A stretch of DNA of 64,000 nt from Bacteroidaceae bacterium. GTDB lineage: Bacteria; Bacteroidota; Bacteroidia; Bacteroidales; Bacteroidaceae. The stretch's first letter is position 1. Each line of letters begins with the position of its first letter. Where the stretch lies: assembly GCA_017447625.1 (NCBI GenBank), contig JAFSNB010000034.1, positions 1 through 64,000 of the forward strand, in the 5' to 3' direction. Below, one piece after another: positions 16,394-24,683 of the stretch. Made by a program: the position numbers and the translations under genes. The notes under the pieces were generated by a model. It did no database searches. It was not told where the DNA came from and was given only the letters and a program-made list of their open reading frames with translations.

Positions 16394-16458
16394 AGATGCC
16401 TATAGGTCTTGTGCTAACTTTAAGTGCTTTATGTATTCAAGTTCAAATTCAGATGTCA

Positions 16459-16959
16459 TCACTTAAACATAGTTTGCTTCATCTGTTTCTGCATATCGTC
16501 CGGTACACCGTTGCCTAACCTGCAGCGATCCACGATGTACCGCACCAGCTTATCCGGCATATTTACCTTCTTCCAGACATCGCTACGTTCTTTCCACTTC
16601 CCGTGGAAGGTGGTCTTGTCAATGAGCTTCATCTCATCGGCTTTCACGGCGGGGCGGCCCATTTCGCTATAGACGCCGTTCTTGAACGTGTAGGTTCCGT
16701 ATTCGTGAGGCGCAATGACCACGTTTCCCTCCTTAGTCAGATAAATCTGAGCGCAGGCATATTCACCGTCAGGCCCGTAATACTTGAACTGCGTATAGCC
16801 AGAAGCCTTGCCGCAGACCACCTTTTTCTCGCCTTTCCATTGCATGGATTCCATAATCCAGCTGCCGATAAGTTCCTTGTCGGCCACTTTGGTGCTTTGA
16901 GCACTCACCTTCGTGGCGCACACCAGCGCAACCACGAGCAAAAACAAAATCTTTTTCAT
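16459..16959 (-). CDS. Small secreted lipocalin-like protein (DUF4488-like)
   Basis: The protein has 166 residues; the signal peptide MKKILFLLVVALVCATKVSAQ ends in AQ. The mature part starts ADKELIGSWIMESMQWKGEK, then YTQFKYYGPDGEYACAQIYL, VVIAPHEYGTYTFKNGVYSE and KTTFHGKWKERSDVWKKV. The GxW opening, regular strand length and closing W are those of small Bacteroidetes lipocalin-like proteins; I would place it near DUF4488 but cannot confirm it. The C-terminal 35 residues are helical and basic (RYIVDRCRLGNGVPDDMQK). It is monocistronic, with its own promoter (17028-17035) and a strong terminator. Confidence 0.65.
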   Translation of the reverse strand: MKKILFLLVVALVCATKVSAQSTKVADKELIGSWIMESMQWKGEKKVVCGKASGYTQFKYYGPDGEYACAQIYLTKEGNVVIAPHEYGTYTFKNGVYSEMGRPAVKADEMKLIDKTTFHGKWKERSDVWKKVNMPDKLVRYIVDRCRLGNGVPDDMQKQMKQTMFK

Positions 16960-17027
16960 AACTTTTTAGGGTTTTAGTAAGTGTTATTAGTGAAACCATT
17001 CACCCTATAAGGTGATGTTTTCAGCCG

Positions 17028-17035
17028 CAAAGGTA
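17028..17035 (-). promoter_or_regulatory. -7 box (TACCTTTG)
   Basis: Minus-strand TACCTTTGCGGC lies 69 bases before the ATG at 16959, so the mRNA has a leader of about 60 bases. Confidence 0.6.
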
Positions 17036-17113
17036 CGGACTTAGCCTCCAGCCTCCAAGCTTTTCTGTTTGCATCTGCTTTGCATTACGCTTGCAAAGTG
17101 TTTGCAAAGCAAA

Positions 17114-18136
17114 TCAAACGCCGATGGATAGTATGAATTCGTCCCAGTCGCGTGCACCGCCTTTCTTGCCAAACACTTTTTTGTAGAGGCGGCTGCGCAC
17201 GGTGCTTATGGTGCTTGTTTCCCGACTGAGCACAGCGGCAATGTCCGTTGGCGCTATGCGCAGTTTTATGAGCAGGCATACCTGAAATTCCAGCTCAGAC
17301 ATGTTATATAGATTGTGCAATTGACTGCAAAAGCCGGGATATACTCGCTTCACCTTTTCTTCTATCTCGCTCCACTCGTCCTTTCTTATCCTCTGCCCGG
17401 TGGCTATACGTTGCTGCAATAATTGATAATCATCAGAGGCGAAATAATCATTCTCCACGCTCTCTATGGCCGTACGTATAGGTTGCGGACGCTTGTCGTG
17501 CTCCTCCCGTATCTGCCGCAACTGAAGCTGAAGACGGCGTTTAGCCTTGCGGTTGTCTATGGCTATCCACAGAATTATCAGCATGACTATTACTATTGCC
17601 AGCATTGAATAAACAACCAAATGAATGATATTCTCCTGCCTGCGTTCCTTGGATGAAAGCACATAGTTATGCTGCTCTCGGCTTAGGTTATTCTGCAGGT
17701 CGAGACGTATTAACTCGCGAATCTCTTTCCCCCATTCGTGCTCGATTGAATCTTCTCGGTGCCAAGTGTATCTCAAACCGTTCTGCTGAATGACAATAGT
17801 GGTGTCATCAACAAACGTAAGCGGATACGGATCACTGTCTTCCAGATACACGTTCTCGCCTCTTCCCGTGTCTATCAGAGTGACGTTTGTCATGGAGACT
17901 GGTTGTATAATAAGTGCCGTCTCCGTCTGTAACATCTGACATTCAAACATCACGCTGTCCCCGTCGTATAGATGCAACACAGTCCCTCGGTTGTCGAACA
18001 CCGCCTTTGACGTATCCGCCGGGAACACAATCTGGCGCAAAGTCCACGCACATTCCAGCTTGTTCTCCTGTTCCGTATTATCCATCGGGCTGCAGGCTGC
18101 AAGCAACAAGGCTACAAGAATTATGGCAAAAATCAT
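17114..18136 (-). CDS. Membrane-bound regulator with lipobox-like N-terminus and C-terminal helix-turn-helix
   Basis: The protein has 340 residues from the ATG at 18136, chosen because the -7 box lies just upstream. MIFAIILVALLLAACSPMDN reads as a lipoprotein signal. The periplasmic half is beta-rich and lipocalin-like (CAWTLRQIVFPADTSKAVFD, TVLHLYDGDSVMFECQML). One membrane segment (VVYSMLAIVIVMLIILWIAI) near residue 190 leads to a coiled coil. The C-terminus has MSELEFQVCLLIKLRIAPTD, IAAVLSRETSTISTVRSRLY and KKVFGKKGGARDWDEFI, a LuxR-like HTH similar in plan to that of the 7986-9647 regulator. A lipid anchor together with a cytoplasmic HTH is unusual, so the Cys may not be modified. The target is unknown. 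Confidence 0.75.
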   Translation of the reverse strand: MIFAIILVALLLAACSPMDNTEQENKLECAWTLRQIVFPADTSKAVFDNRGTVLHLYDGDSVMFECQMLQTETALIIQPVSMTNVTLIDTGRGENVYLEDSDPYPLTFVDDTTIVIQQNGLRYTWHREDSIEHEWGKEIRELIRLDLQNNLSREQHNYVLSSKERRQENIIHLVVYSMLAIVIVMLIILWIAIDNRKAKRRLQLQLRQIREEHDKRPQPIRTAIESVENDYFASDDYQLLQQRIATGQRIRKDEWSEIEEKVKRVYPGFCSQLHNLYNMSELEFQVCLLIKLRIAPTDIAAVLSRETSTISTVRSRLYKKVFGKKGGARDWDEFILSIGV

Positions 18137-18155
18137 AAATATCTGAGTTTTTCCG

Positions 18156-18163
18156 CAAAGGTA
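18156..18163 (-). promoter_or_regulatory. -7 box (TACCTTTG)
   Basis: Minus-strand TACCTTTGCGG ends 19 bases before the ATG at 18136. Confidence 0.65.
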
Positions 18164-18320
18164 CAGCTTATTTGCCAAAGGTGCAAAAAAATCAAGTTTG
18201 CATTTTGTTTGCAACTGACGAGTGGACTGTTCTCGTCTGAGAATTGTCCATGTCTTGTGGCAAAATCGCTTCGGCCTTGGGACAAAAACTCTTAGCTATA
18301 ATTAGTAAATAAAATTTAGG

Positions 18321-18398
18321 GCGGAAATTATTAAAATGCAGTCTGCAATTATAAAAATGCAGTCGTAAATTATATAATTGCAGGCGGCAATTTTATTT
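18321..18398. repeat. Degenerate 21-base tandem repeat
   Basis: Three and a half units of the form (C/G)xGxAATTATxxAATGCAG follow each other (22, 21, 21 bases and a partial unit). The gap 18164-18544 has no gene; its right end carries a 9-base-period run (TTTAAGAGG-like, about 18499-18534) and a partial family-B palindrome near 18468. Confidence 0.7.
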
Positions 18399-18544
18399 TC
18401 CTCTTATAACGAAATGGTTATATCCCGACATCCAACCAAATCTGTCATTAGACCCAGAAGATTAGGGAGCCCCTTATAATCCCCTGGCTTTGGTTGAAGG
18501 GTTTTAAGGAGTTTAAGAGGTTTAAGAAGCTTAAGGTAGCCTTA

Positions 18545-18985
18545 TCAGAAGAGGCTTACGGCGTAGATGAGGGCGGCGTAGCGAAGGGACTTACCGACAA
18601 GGATGGCAAGGGCTGAGAGCCACGGGTTGGCACGCATGTAGCCGAGGGTGACGGCAATGACGCTGCCGAGAATCGGGAGGAAACAGAGGATGCCAATCCA
18701 GGCTCCGTAGCGATGCATCCACGCCTGCGCCTCGTGTACCTTCTCTGCCTTCACGTGTAGATAACGCTCTATCCACTCCAGACGGCCGAACGTGCCGACC
18801 CAGTAGTTGAACATAGATCCGAGAGTGTTGCCGGCAGTGGCCGCTATAAACAGATGCAAAGGCTCGAGACCCGCCACCTGCAGCGCTGCCAGAATGGCTT
18901 CGCTGCTGAACGGGAACACGCTGCCGGCTATGAACGATGCTACGAACATTCCGACGTAGCCCCAACTCTCAAGGATTTCTAACAT
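18545..18985 (-). CDS. YqaA/DedA-family small membrane protein
   Basis: The protein has 146 residues from the ATG at 18985. An upstream extension (RPKLPHSGGHGGP) reads through a repeat element and is not native. SWGYVGMFVASFIAGSVFPF then SSEAILAALQVAG, TAGNTLGSMFNYWVGTFGRL and FLPILGSVIAVTLGYMRANP are the DedA-type pattern, with the paired re-entrant Gly/Pro segments (GSVFPFSSE and LPILGS). DedA relatives are implicated in undecaprenyl-phosphate or other lipid flipping; the YqaA subgroup has no settled substrate. The 5' leader carries a family-B palindrome. Confidence 0.8.
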   Translation of the reverse strand: MLEILESWGYVGMFVASFIAGSVFPFSSEAILAALQVAGLEPLHLFIAATAGNTLGSMFNYWVGTFGRLEWIERYLHVKAEKVHEAQAWMHRYGAWIGILCFLPILGSVIAVTLGYMRANPWLSALAILVGKSLRYAALIYAVSLF

Positions 18986-18992
18986 ATAGGTT

Positions 18993-19053
18993 GGCCCCCC
19001 GTGTCCCCCCGAGTGGGGGAGTTTGGGCCGCAATTATGCATTGTGAATTATGA
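18993..19053. repeat. Composite element: family-B-like palindrome plus heptad array
   Basis: GGCCCCCCGTGTCCCCCCGA and GTGGGGGAG arms are followed by TTTGGGCCGC and then heptads ATTATGC, ATTGTGA, ATTATGA. The same order, inverted, is seen at 20477-20553. The last heptad overlaps the stop codon of the 19056-19811 gene. Confidence 0.75.
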
Positions 19054-19055
19054 AT

Positions 19056-19811
19056 TCATTTGTGATTGATTCCGTAGCCGAAGAGGGCGAAGTCGCCGCG
19101 CAGAGGGTCGTCGGGGAAGATGCGGGCGAGGGACTGGGTGAGGCGGATGGCGGTGGACATAGAGGCGGTGCGGCTCTGCAGGAGGCCGAGGCGGACGGAC
19201 TGGCTGAGGACGTGCGTGTCGAGCGGCATAATCAGAGTGCGGCGGTCTATGAAACCGGCCCATAGGCCTAAATCCACAGGGGAGCCGCTGCGCACCATCC
19301 AGCGCATGAACATGCAGACGCGCTTGCAGGCCGACTGTGTGTCCTTCGGGATAACGGTGCTGATGCCCTGTGCGGCGAAGTAGCGGCAGATGGCAGCTAC
19401 GGCTCCGAGGCAGTCTGAAGCGCTGTCACGCACGTAGGTGCCGAGAGTGCCGTGGGTCTGAAGCAGCTGCTGGTAGGCCGCGAGAAAGGCGCGCATGGTG
19501 TCGCAGGTGTAGAGGCGGTAGAAGCAGCTCTTGTCGCCGCTGCGGAACATCTCACGGAACGCTCCCTGGCGCACCCAAGCGTCGGCCTCGCCGCCGGTGC
19601 GGTCGAGGATCTGCCGGATGCGGGCCATGAACTGCTGGCGGCTGCCGTAGCTCAACGCCGAGGCGATGAACGCCATCGCCTCCTGGTTCTCCTGCCCCCG
19701 AACCTGATGCATGAACCATGAGGGGTCGCCAATGAGGAAGTCAGCGTTCTCATATTGAGCGGCATAGCGCGTGAGCATCTGCTCCAATGTCTCTGAATCT
19801 GTGCTTGCCAT
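19056..19811 (-). CDS. TIGR02757 (DUF2400) family protein
   Basis: The protein has 251 residues from the ATG at 19811. Recognisable blocks are MLTRYAAQYENADFLIGDPS, WFMHQVRGQENQEAMAFIAS, SYGSRQQFMARIRQIL, VCMFMRWMVRSGSPVDLGLW and LIMPLDTHVLSQSVRLGLLQ. This is the conserved TIGR02757 family of Bacteroidetes, distantly related to helix-hairpin-helix DNA glycosylases (the PLDTHV block resembles that fold). The function has not been established to my knowledge; a DNA-repair role is only inferred. The C-terminus GYGINHK ends exactly where a heptad array begins. Confidence 0.82.
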   Translation of the reverse strand: MASTDSETLEQMLTRYAAQYENADFLIGDPSWFMHQVRGQENQEAMAFIASALSYGSRQQFMARIRQILDRTGGEADAWVRQGAFREMFRSGDKSCFYRLYTCDTMRAFLAAYQQLLQTHGTLGTYVRDSASDCLGAVAAICRYFAAQGISTVIPKDTQSACKRVCMFMRWMVRSGSPVDLGLWAGFIDRRTLIMPLDTHVLSQSVRLGLLQSRTASMSTAIRLTQSLARIFPDDPLRGDFALFGYGINHK

Positions 19812-19829
19812 AATTAATAGAACCCACCT
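19811..19829. repeat. Second copy of the 19-base motif
   Basis: Identical to 13723-13741 and lies in the 5' leader of the gene at 19056-19811. Confidence 0.6.
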
Positions 19830-19847
19830 TAAAGGGGTTTGTGTGCG

Positions 19848-19855
19848 CAAAAGTA
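19848..19855 (-). promoter_or_regulatory. -7 box (TACTTTTG)
   Basis: Minus-strand TACTTTTGCGC lies 37 bases before the ATG at 19811. Confidence 0.6.
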
Positions 19856-19972
19856 CAACTTTTTTTGTGCTGAAATGCATTTTACAAGACTTTTTCTTTG
19901 CTGAATCGCCTATTATACATACTTTTTGCGCCGCAAAAACAATATTAAAAACCATTTTTAACTTAGAAACTT

Positions 19973-20410
19973 ATGAAAAAGTATCTGTTTATGTGCCTTA
20001 TGGCAGCTGCCGCTTGCTTTGCTTTCACATCTTGTGGAAAAGATGATGCCGAACCCGCAGGAGGCGACGAAGATGTAAACGTAACCAACGCTGAAATCAA
20101 GGAGACAGCCAATCAGCTCGTTCTCACAATGACAGCGAAAAATCAAGGCGTGACTGTAACCTACAAGTGGACTTGCGATTTCCAGAATGACCTCTGCACA
20201 CGTTCCATCATGGAGATGACTTATCCCTCTGAGTCAATCGCACGTCAGGTCTATGAGAGTACTGTTGAAGATCTTGATGATGAAGATAAAGTTACCTATT
20301 CTGTAAAAGGCAAAGTTGTGACTGCCGACATGACAGAAGAATACAAAGGACAGAGTAAGAGCGTTATTAAGCTTGCTATGGAAGCTATGAAGCGTGGATA
20401 CGGCCAATAA
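19973..20410 (+). CDS. Small lipoprotein of unknown function
   Basis: The protein has 145 residues. MKKYLFMCLMAAAACFAFTS then CGKDDAEPAG gives a lipobox (FTSC) with lipidation at Cys21 and an acidic linker (GGDEDVNV). The mature domain is a mix of strands and helices (QLVLTMTAKNQGVTVTYKWT, YPSESIARQVYESTVEDLDD, KVTYSVKGKVVTADMTEEYK); the two Cys of WTCDFQNDLCTRS could form a disulfide. I do not recognise a family. It is monocistronic, with a strong terminator, and lies divergent from the TIGR02757-type gene. Confidence 0.75.
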   Translation: MKKYLFMCLMAAAACFAFTSCGKDDAEPAGGDEDVNVTNAEIKETANQLVLTMTAKNQGVTVTYKWTCDFQNDLCTRSIMEMTYPSESIARQVYESTVEDLDDEDKVTYSVKGKVVTADMTEEYKGQSKSVIKLAMEAMKRGYGQ

Positions 20411-20422
20411 GCTCTGAAATCA

Positions 20423-20480
20423 ATTAAAACAAAAGCCCTCGGCATCCAACACGGATTTGCCGAGGGAATTTTGTTTTAAT
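20423..20480. terminator. Bidirectional rho-independent terminator
   Basis: CCCTCGGCA pairs with TGCCGAGGG, extended by ATTAAAACAAAA and TTTTGTTTTAAT arms, giving T-runs on both strands. It can serve the lipoprotein gene and limit transcription from the opposing purD operon. Confidence 0.88.
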
Positions 20481-20553
20481 TCATAATTAAGAATTCATAA
20501 TTCATAATTGGGGCCGCTTAAAAATCCCCCGCCGGGGGATTACAGGGGGCCCG
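20477..20553. repeat. Composite element: heptad array plus family-B palindrome
   Basis: Heptads ATTCATA, ATTAAGA, ATTCATA, ATTCATA are followed by GGGGCCGC, a short linker and ATCCCCCGCCGGGGGAT then TACAGGGGGCC. The stop codon and last residues of the membrane protein at 20540 lie inside the palindrome. Confidence 0.8.
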
Positions 20554-21619
20554 GCAGGACGCACAGTATTGCCCACATAATGAGGCAGAAGATGAACCAG
20601 GCGTTGGTGAGCCATGTGCGGGTGAAGGTGAAGAGATGTGCTATGCCCGGCGCGCTGACAAGCACAAGCAGGGGGAAGAGGCTGTGCCATGAAGTGGGGG
20701 AGAGGAGCAGCCACAGGGCGAGGACGGTCTGAACCAGCATCAGGGAATAGAACTGCATACGTACGCTGATCTTGTCGTCGTAGCTGTTGCGGAGATAATG
20801 TATGTATGCTGGGAAAGCCATCAGAAAGAGATATGCCGCGCTGGCAAGCTGGAGGGTGCGGGCGTGCAACCAATCAGAGTGGGCCGCAACGAGCGGGCGT
20901 AAGGCATAGCCTGCGGCCCCATACTCTTTATACAGGTTCTGCCAATCGTCGGCCAAGGGGCTTTCACCCGCAGAGGCCGCGCGTATCGGCTCTGCGAGCG
21001 GAGCGATTATGGCCTGCAGATGGGCCAAGAAGCGCTCGTCGCCGGCAGCGCCGAGTGTGGTTGGCAGCCAATTTGTAGGGATCATTTCCGCCAGCGGGCT
21101 GAACACCCAGGCGGACCAGAAGATATAGGGCAGGAGTAAGCCCAGCAACGACGCGCAGAGCGAGCGCAGAGTCATAGTCCGGAGAAAGACAATCTGACTC
21201 CACAGCAACAGCGGAAGCAGAAGCAGCAGAGGCGGCCATGCGAGCGACCCGAGCGAGAGGTATAAGGTCGAACGGAAGGTGTAACCCACAGGCTCGCGCT
21301 CGCTCTCTGTGCGAAACAGGAAATAGAAGGAGAGAGCGAGACCGAGAACAGATAACAGAATGGGGCTGTAAGCATGGAAAGCCGTAAACGCGATGGCGAG
21401 CATAAGCCACACGGACGGAATCATGCGGGAACGGATGCGCAGCAGGCCTCCGATGGCATCCATCTCCATTAACAGATATGCCACAACGACCACGACAGCC
21501 AAGGCTATGCCGCTGGACAGGGTCCATCCGCGCAGAGTCCAAGCCACAAGCGTGAACGCTGCCACAACATACAACGTGAGCACGCTCTCTGATATCTTAT
21601 TCTGCAGGCGGCGGGTCAT
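20540..21619 (-). CDS. Polytopic membrane protein of unknown function downstream of purD
   Basis: The protein has 359 residues and about ten membrane segments ([105 protein letters not shown]). No signal peptide and no catalytic motif are evident. Its ATG overlaps the purD stop by four bases (ATGA), so it is translationally coupled to purD. A Bacteroidetes-specific family is likely, but I cannot name it. The last residues LPGPL and the stop are supplied by a family-B palindrome, so the native C-terminus may have been replaced. Confidence 0.75.
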   Translation of the reverse strand: MTRRLQNKISESVLTLYVVAAFTLVAWTLRGWTLSSGIALAVVVVVAYLLMEMDAIGGLLRIRSRMIPSVWLMLAIAFTAFHAYSPILLSVLGLALSFYFLFRTESEREPVGYTFRSTLYLSLGSLAWPPLLLLLPLLLWSQIVFLRTMTLRSLCASLLGLLLPYIFWSAWVFSPLAEMIPTNWLPTTLGAAGDERFLAHLQAIIAPLAEPIRAASAGESPLADDWQNLYKEYGAAGYALRPLVAAHSDWLHARTLQLASAAYLFLMAFPAYIHYLRNSYDDKISVRMQFYSLMLVQTVLALWLLLSPTSWHSLFPLLVLVSAPGIAHLFTFTRTWLTNAWFIFCLIMWAILCVLPGPL

Positions 21620-22917
21620 TTCAGGTCCTTGCCTATGTCGCGGCGGAAATACTTCCCTTCGAAGTCTATCTCGCGGGCGGCGGCAAAGCTGCGCTCAGCA
21701 GCCTCCTCGCGCGTAGCTCCGTAAGAGGATGCGGCAATGACTCGTCCGCCGGCGGTGACCAACTGTCCGTCGGCGTTTATGGCTGTGCCGGCGTGGAAGA
21801 TAGTTGAGCATTGACCATTGAGCATTGACCATTGACCATTTATTGCTTTTCCCTTCTCGTATGGGCCTGGGTAGCCGCCACTGACGAGCATGACGCACAC
21901 GGCGGCACGCGGGTCGAACTCCAAGGTGCGGGAGGCGAGGTCGCCGCAGGCAACACCCTCGAGGAGATCCACGAGGTCGCTCTTAATGCGTAACATCACG
22001 GTCTCGGTCTCCGGGTCGCCCATACGGCAGTTGTATTCAATGACTTTCGGCTCTCCATCTACATTGATGAGGCCGAGGAAGATAAAGCCTTTGTATGTGA
22101 GGCCTTCCTGGCGCAGACCGTCGATTGTGGGTCGGATAATACGGTCCTCGACCTTGCGCATCCAAACCTCGTCTGCAAACGGAACTGGCGAGACGCTACC
22201 CATTCCGCCCGTGTTGGGTCCGGTGTCGCCCTCGCCGATACGCTTGTAGTCCTTGGCCTCCGGCAGAATCTTATAGTCTTTGCCATCGGTGAGGACGAAG
22301 ACAGAGCACTCGATGCCGCTCAGGAACTCCTCGATAACCACGCGGGCAGAAGCCTGACCGAACATTCCGCCCAACATCTCGCGCAGCTCACGCTTTGCCT
22401 CGTCAAGAGTAGGCAGAATCAGCACGCCCTTGCCAGCGCAGAGGCCGTCGGCCTTGAGGACGTAGGGCGGACGCAGGGTCTCGAGGAAGGCTAAGCCCTC
22501 GTCCAGAGAGTTGCCGTCGAAGGTGCGGTAGGCGGCTGTGGGGATGCCGTGGCGCTGCATGAAGCCCTTGGCAAAGTCCTTGGAGCCTTCGAGCTGTGCG
22601 CCAGCCTTCGAGGGGCCGATAACAGGGACGTCCCGGAGGCTCGCATCGGCCTGAAAGTAATCATAAATGCCCTTCACGAGCGGGTCTTCGGGACCAACAA
22701 CAACCATGTTTATGGAGTTGTCGAGTACAAACTGACGTATGGCATCGAAGTCGTCGGCACGTAGAGGAACGTTGGTGGCGGCACAATGGTCGTTTGCCAC
22801 GCTTGCGGTTCCGCCGTTGCCCGGCGCGATGAATAAATGTGTCACACGCGGTGACTGTGCAATTTTCCATGCGAGGGCGTGTTCACGACCGCCGCTTCCA
22901 AGGAGAAGAAGATTCAT
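21616..22917 (-). CDS. purD: Phosphoribosylamine-glycine ligase (GAR synthetase)
   Basis: PurD joins phosphoribosylamine and glycine with ATP in purine synthesis. The 433-residue protein opens [20 protein letters not shown] and has [69 protein letters not shown] and [15 protein letters not shown], the ATP-grasp core and Mg/glycine site. Between GPYEKGKAI and IFHAGTAIN, where other PurD proteins run on directly, there are about 15 additional residues ([13 protein letters not shown]) encoded by a heptad array at 21804-21842; the loop is probably exposed. A family-A palindrome occupies the 5' leader. A downstream membrane protein gene is coupled by a four-base overlap. Confidence 0.97.
   Translation of the reverse strand: MNLLLLGSGGREHALAWKIAQSPRVTHLFIAPGNGGTASVANDHCAATNVPLRADDFDAIRQFVLDNSINMVVVGPEDPLVKGIYDYFQADASLRDVPVIGPSKAGAQLEGSKDFAKGFMQRHGIPTAAYRTFDGNSLDEGLAFLETLRPPYVLKADGLCAGKGVLILPTLDEAKRELREMLGGMFGQASARVVIEEFLSGIECSVFVLTDGKDYKILPEAKDYKRIGEGDTGPNTGGMGSVSPVPFADEVWMRKVEDRIIRPTIDGLRQEGLTYKGFIFLGLINVDGEPKVIEYNCRMGDPETETVMLRIKSDLVDLLEGVACGDLASRTLEFDPRAAVCVMLVSGGYPGPYEKGKAINGQWSMLNGQCSTIFHAGTAINADGQLVTAGGRVIAASSYGATREEAAERSFAAAREIDFEGKYFRRDIGKDLK
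21804..21842. repeat. Heptad array inside purD
   Basis: ATTGACC/ATTGAGC units in 7-base register encode [12 protein letters not shown] in frame in PurD. The dacB gene has a related array (33016-33050) encoding QCSMFNVQCSM. Confidence 0.85.
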
Positions 22918-22929
22918 ATAATTTAGGAT

Positions 22930-22987
22930 TTAAAGACCCACCCCCAGCCCCTCCCGTTAAGGGAGGGGAGACCTGCGGAGTTGGGCC
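22930..22987. repeat. Family-A palindrome in the purD leader
   Basis: CCCACCCCCAGCCCCTCCCG and AAGGGAGGGGAGACC lie directly upstream of the purD ATG. On the minus strand it is nearly the same sequence as the copy upstream of the GH84 gene (37243-37290), including the flank TCTTTAAATC. Confidence 0.85.
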
Positions 22988-23001
22988 GTTTTTTTCTCTG
23001 A

Positions 23002-23502
23002 TTATTTCTCTTTTCTTTTTTCTTTTGTTCTCTTTTTTTCGCTTGCGCTCAACAATTCGTCTCTCCCCCGATCCCCCGCTGGGGGATTATAGGGGGCCTT
23101 AACCTCCTTAAGCGGGATCATTACGAAGTCGCGCTTGTGCATGAGAGGGTGGGGGATAGTGAGTTCCGGAGTGGAGAGCTGTATGTCGTCGTAGAGAAGG
23201 ATATCTATGTCTATGGGGCGGTCTGCATATGCCCGCGAACGGGTCTTGGCGGTGCGGCCCAAATCGCGCTCTATCTGCTGAGTGACAGCCAGAAGCTGGT
23301 GAGGCGTGAGGTCTGTGAGCAGGCAGACGGCGGCGTTCAGGAAGCGGTTGGGCGACTGAAATCCCCACGGCTCCGTCTCCAGAAAGGAGGATGTGCGTAG
23401 TACCTCGCCAGCCCGCTGCTGCAAGAGGTTTATGGCCTCGTGGAGATTGGCTTCGCGGTCGCCGAGATTGCTTCCGAGACTGAGATAAACCTCGTGAGAC
23501 AT
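23002..23502 (-). CDS. folK: 2-amino-4-hydroxy-6-hydroxymethyldihydropteridine diphosphokinase with repeat-derived C-terminus
   Basis: FolK transfers pyrophosphate from ATP to 6-hydroxymethyl-dihydropterin in folate synthesis. Core motifs are YLSLGSNLGDREANLHEAI, SSFLETEPWGFQSPNRFLNA, IERDLGRTAKTRSRAYADRP and IDIDILLYDD (Mg-binding acids) with IPHPLMHKRDFVMIPL. The normal protein ends soon after this block. Here the last roughly 32 residues (APYNPPAGDRGRDELLSASE then KKRTKEKRKEK) are translated from a family-B palindrome and its A/G-rich flank. Activity is probably retained because the core is intact. It is the last gene of the ftsX-uppP-truB-queA-folK run. Confidence 0.95.
   Translation of the reverse strand: MSHEVYLSLGSNLGDREANLHEAINLLQQRAGEVLRTSSFLETEPWGFQSPNRFLNAAVCLLTDLTPHQLLAVTQQIERDLGRTAKTRSRAYADRPIDIDILLYDDIQLSTPELTIPHPLMHKRDFVMIPLKEVKAPYNPPAGDRGRDELLSASEKKRTKEKRKEK
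23036..23100. repeat. Family-B palindrome forming the folK 3' end
   Basis: On the minus strand CCCCCTATAATCCCCC and GGGGGATCGGGGGAG are followed by AGACGAATTGTTGAGCG and an A/G-rich tract. The same 75-base arrangement occurs at 37031-37110. Confidence 0.85.
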
Positions 23503-23518
23503 AGGGAGGGGTGTGAGT

Positions 23519-24583
23519 TTAGTCTTTCATTATCAGCATAGCGTCACCGTAGGTGCCGAAGCGGTAACGGGAGTCGCGCAGAGCCTCCTTGTAAGCCTTC
23601 ATGACGAGATCGTAGCCTCCGAAAGCGCAGGTGAGCATCAGCAGGGTGGAATACGGCATATAGAAGTTGGCCACCATGCAGTCGGCCAGACCGAAGTCGT
23701 AAGGCGGATAGATGAACTTGTTCGTCCAGCCGTCGAACTCCTGCAGATGGCCGTCGGCTCCGATGGCAGTCTCCAGAGTGCGCTGAACGGTGGTCCCGAC
23801 GGCGCAGACGTGATGCCCGGAGTCCTTGGCTTTATTTATGATGTTGCAGGCACGCGCACCCACATGCATCTCCTCGCTTTCCATCTTGTGTTTGGAGAGA
23901 TCCTCAACATCAATCTCGCGGAAGTTGCCGAGGCCACAGTGCATCGTAACGTACGCCATTTCAACCCCCTTGATTTCCAGACGCTTCATCAGCTGCTTGG
24001 AGAAATGCAGGCCTGTGATAGGCGCAGTCACGGCTCCCTCGTTGGTGGCGAAGACGGTCTGGAAATCCTCCAGGTCCTCGGGAGTGGCCTTGCGCGAGAT
24101 TATGCTCTTTGGCAGCGGAGCCTCGCCCAGAGCGTAGAGGGCTTCCTTGAACTCCTCGTGAGGGCCGTCGTAGAGGAAACGGAGTGTGCGTCCGCGGCTC
24201 GTGGTGTTGTCGATCACCTCAGCCACCATGCTCTCGTCCTCGCCGAAATACAGTTTGTTGCCGATGCGGATCTTGCGTGCGGGCTCTACGAGCACGTCCC
24301 AGAGGCGCAGATCCTCATTGAGCTCACGCAACAGGAAGACCTCGATCTTGGCACCGGTCTTCTCTTTGTTTCCCTCCATGCGGGCAGGGAAGACCTTGGT
24401 GTCGTTGAAGACAAAAGCATCCTTTTCATCGAAGAAATCCAATATATCATAGAAGTGCTCGCGATGTTCAATGACGCCACTCTTGGTATGCAAAACCATC
24501 AGACGGCACTCATCGCGATACGGAGCAGGGTATTGTGCAATACGATCGTCCGGAAGTTTGAATTTGAACTGAGATAGTTTCAT
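23519..24583 (-). CDS. queA: S-adenosylmethionine:tRNA ribosyltransferase-isomerase
   Basis: QueA moves the ribosyl part of SAM to 7-aminomethyl-7-deazaguanine in tRNA, giving epoxyqueuosine. The 354-residue protein starts [20 protein letters not shown] and has [66 protein letters not shown] and [16 protein letters not shown], all standard. It ends [15 protein letters not shown] as usual. QueH, which acts next, is encoded at 59031-59663. It follows truB after about 80 bases that hold a 7/8-base-period repeat. Confidence 0.96.
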   Translation of the reverse strand: MKLSQFKFKLPDDRIAQYPAPYRDECRLMVLHTKSGVIEHREHFYDILDFFDEKDAFVFNDTKVFPARMEGNKEKTGAKIEVFLLRELNEDLRLWDVLVEPARKIRIGNKLYFGEDESMVAEVIDNTTSRGRTLRFLYDGPHEEFKEALYALGEAPLPKSIISRKATPEDLEDFQTVFATNEGAVTAPITGLHFSKQLMKRLEIKGVEMAYVTMHCGLGNFREIDVEDLSKHKMESEEMHVGARACNIINKAKDSGHHVCAVGTTVQRTLETAIGADGHLQEFDGWTNKFIYPPYDFGLADCMVANFYMPYSTLLMLTCAFGGYDLVMKAYKEALRDSRYRFGTYGDAMLIMKD

Positions 24584-24597
24584 AAGGCTGAAAATAT

Positions 24598-24683
24598 TTT
24601 ACGATTTTACGATTTACGATTTTACGATTTACGTTTATCCGTTTATCCGAAATACCTTTATTCCGTTATTCCGAGATTCCGTT
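24598..24683. repeat. Short-period repeats (TTTACGA, then ATTCCGTT) running into the truB 3' end
   Basis: TTTACGA units with alternating 8- and 7-base steps (24598-24633) are followed by TTTATCCG and TTATTCCG octamers. The truB stop at 24666 and the codons before it lie in the octamer part. Confidence 0.7.

Larger units (their letters stand above)
16097..16458. other. Intergenic stretch without a gene
   Basis: The gap between the regulator-like gene and the small secreted protein gene holds one promoter box and one strong terminator. Nothing else is recognisable in the remaining roughly 200 bases. Confidence 0.6.

Noticed and set aside
23513..24577. 354-codon open frame on the plus strand
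   Set aside because: It mirrors queA almost exactly, and QueA has all its conserved blocks on the other strand.
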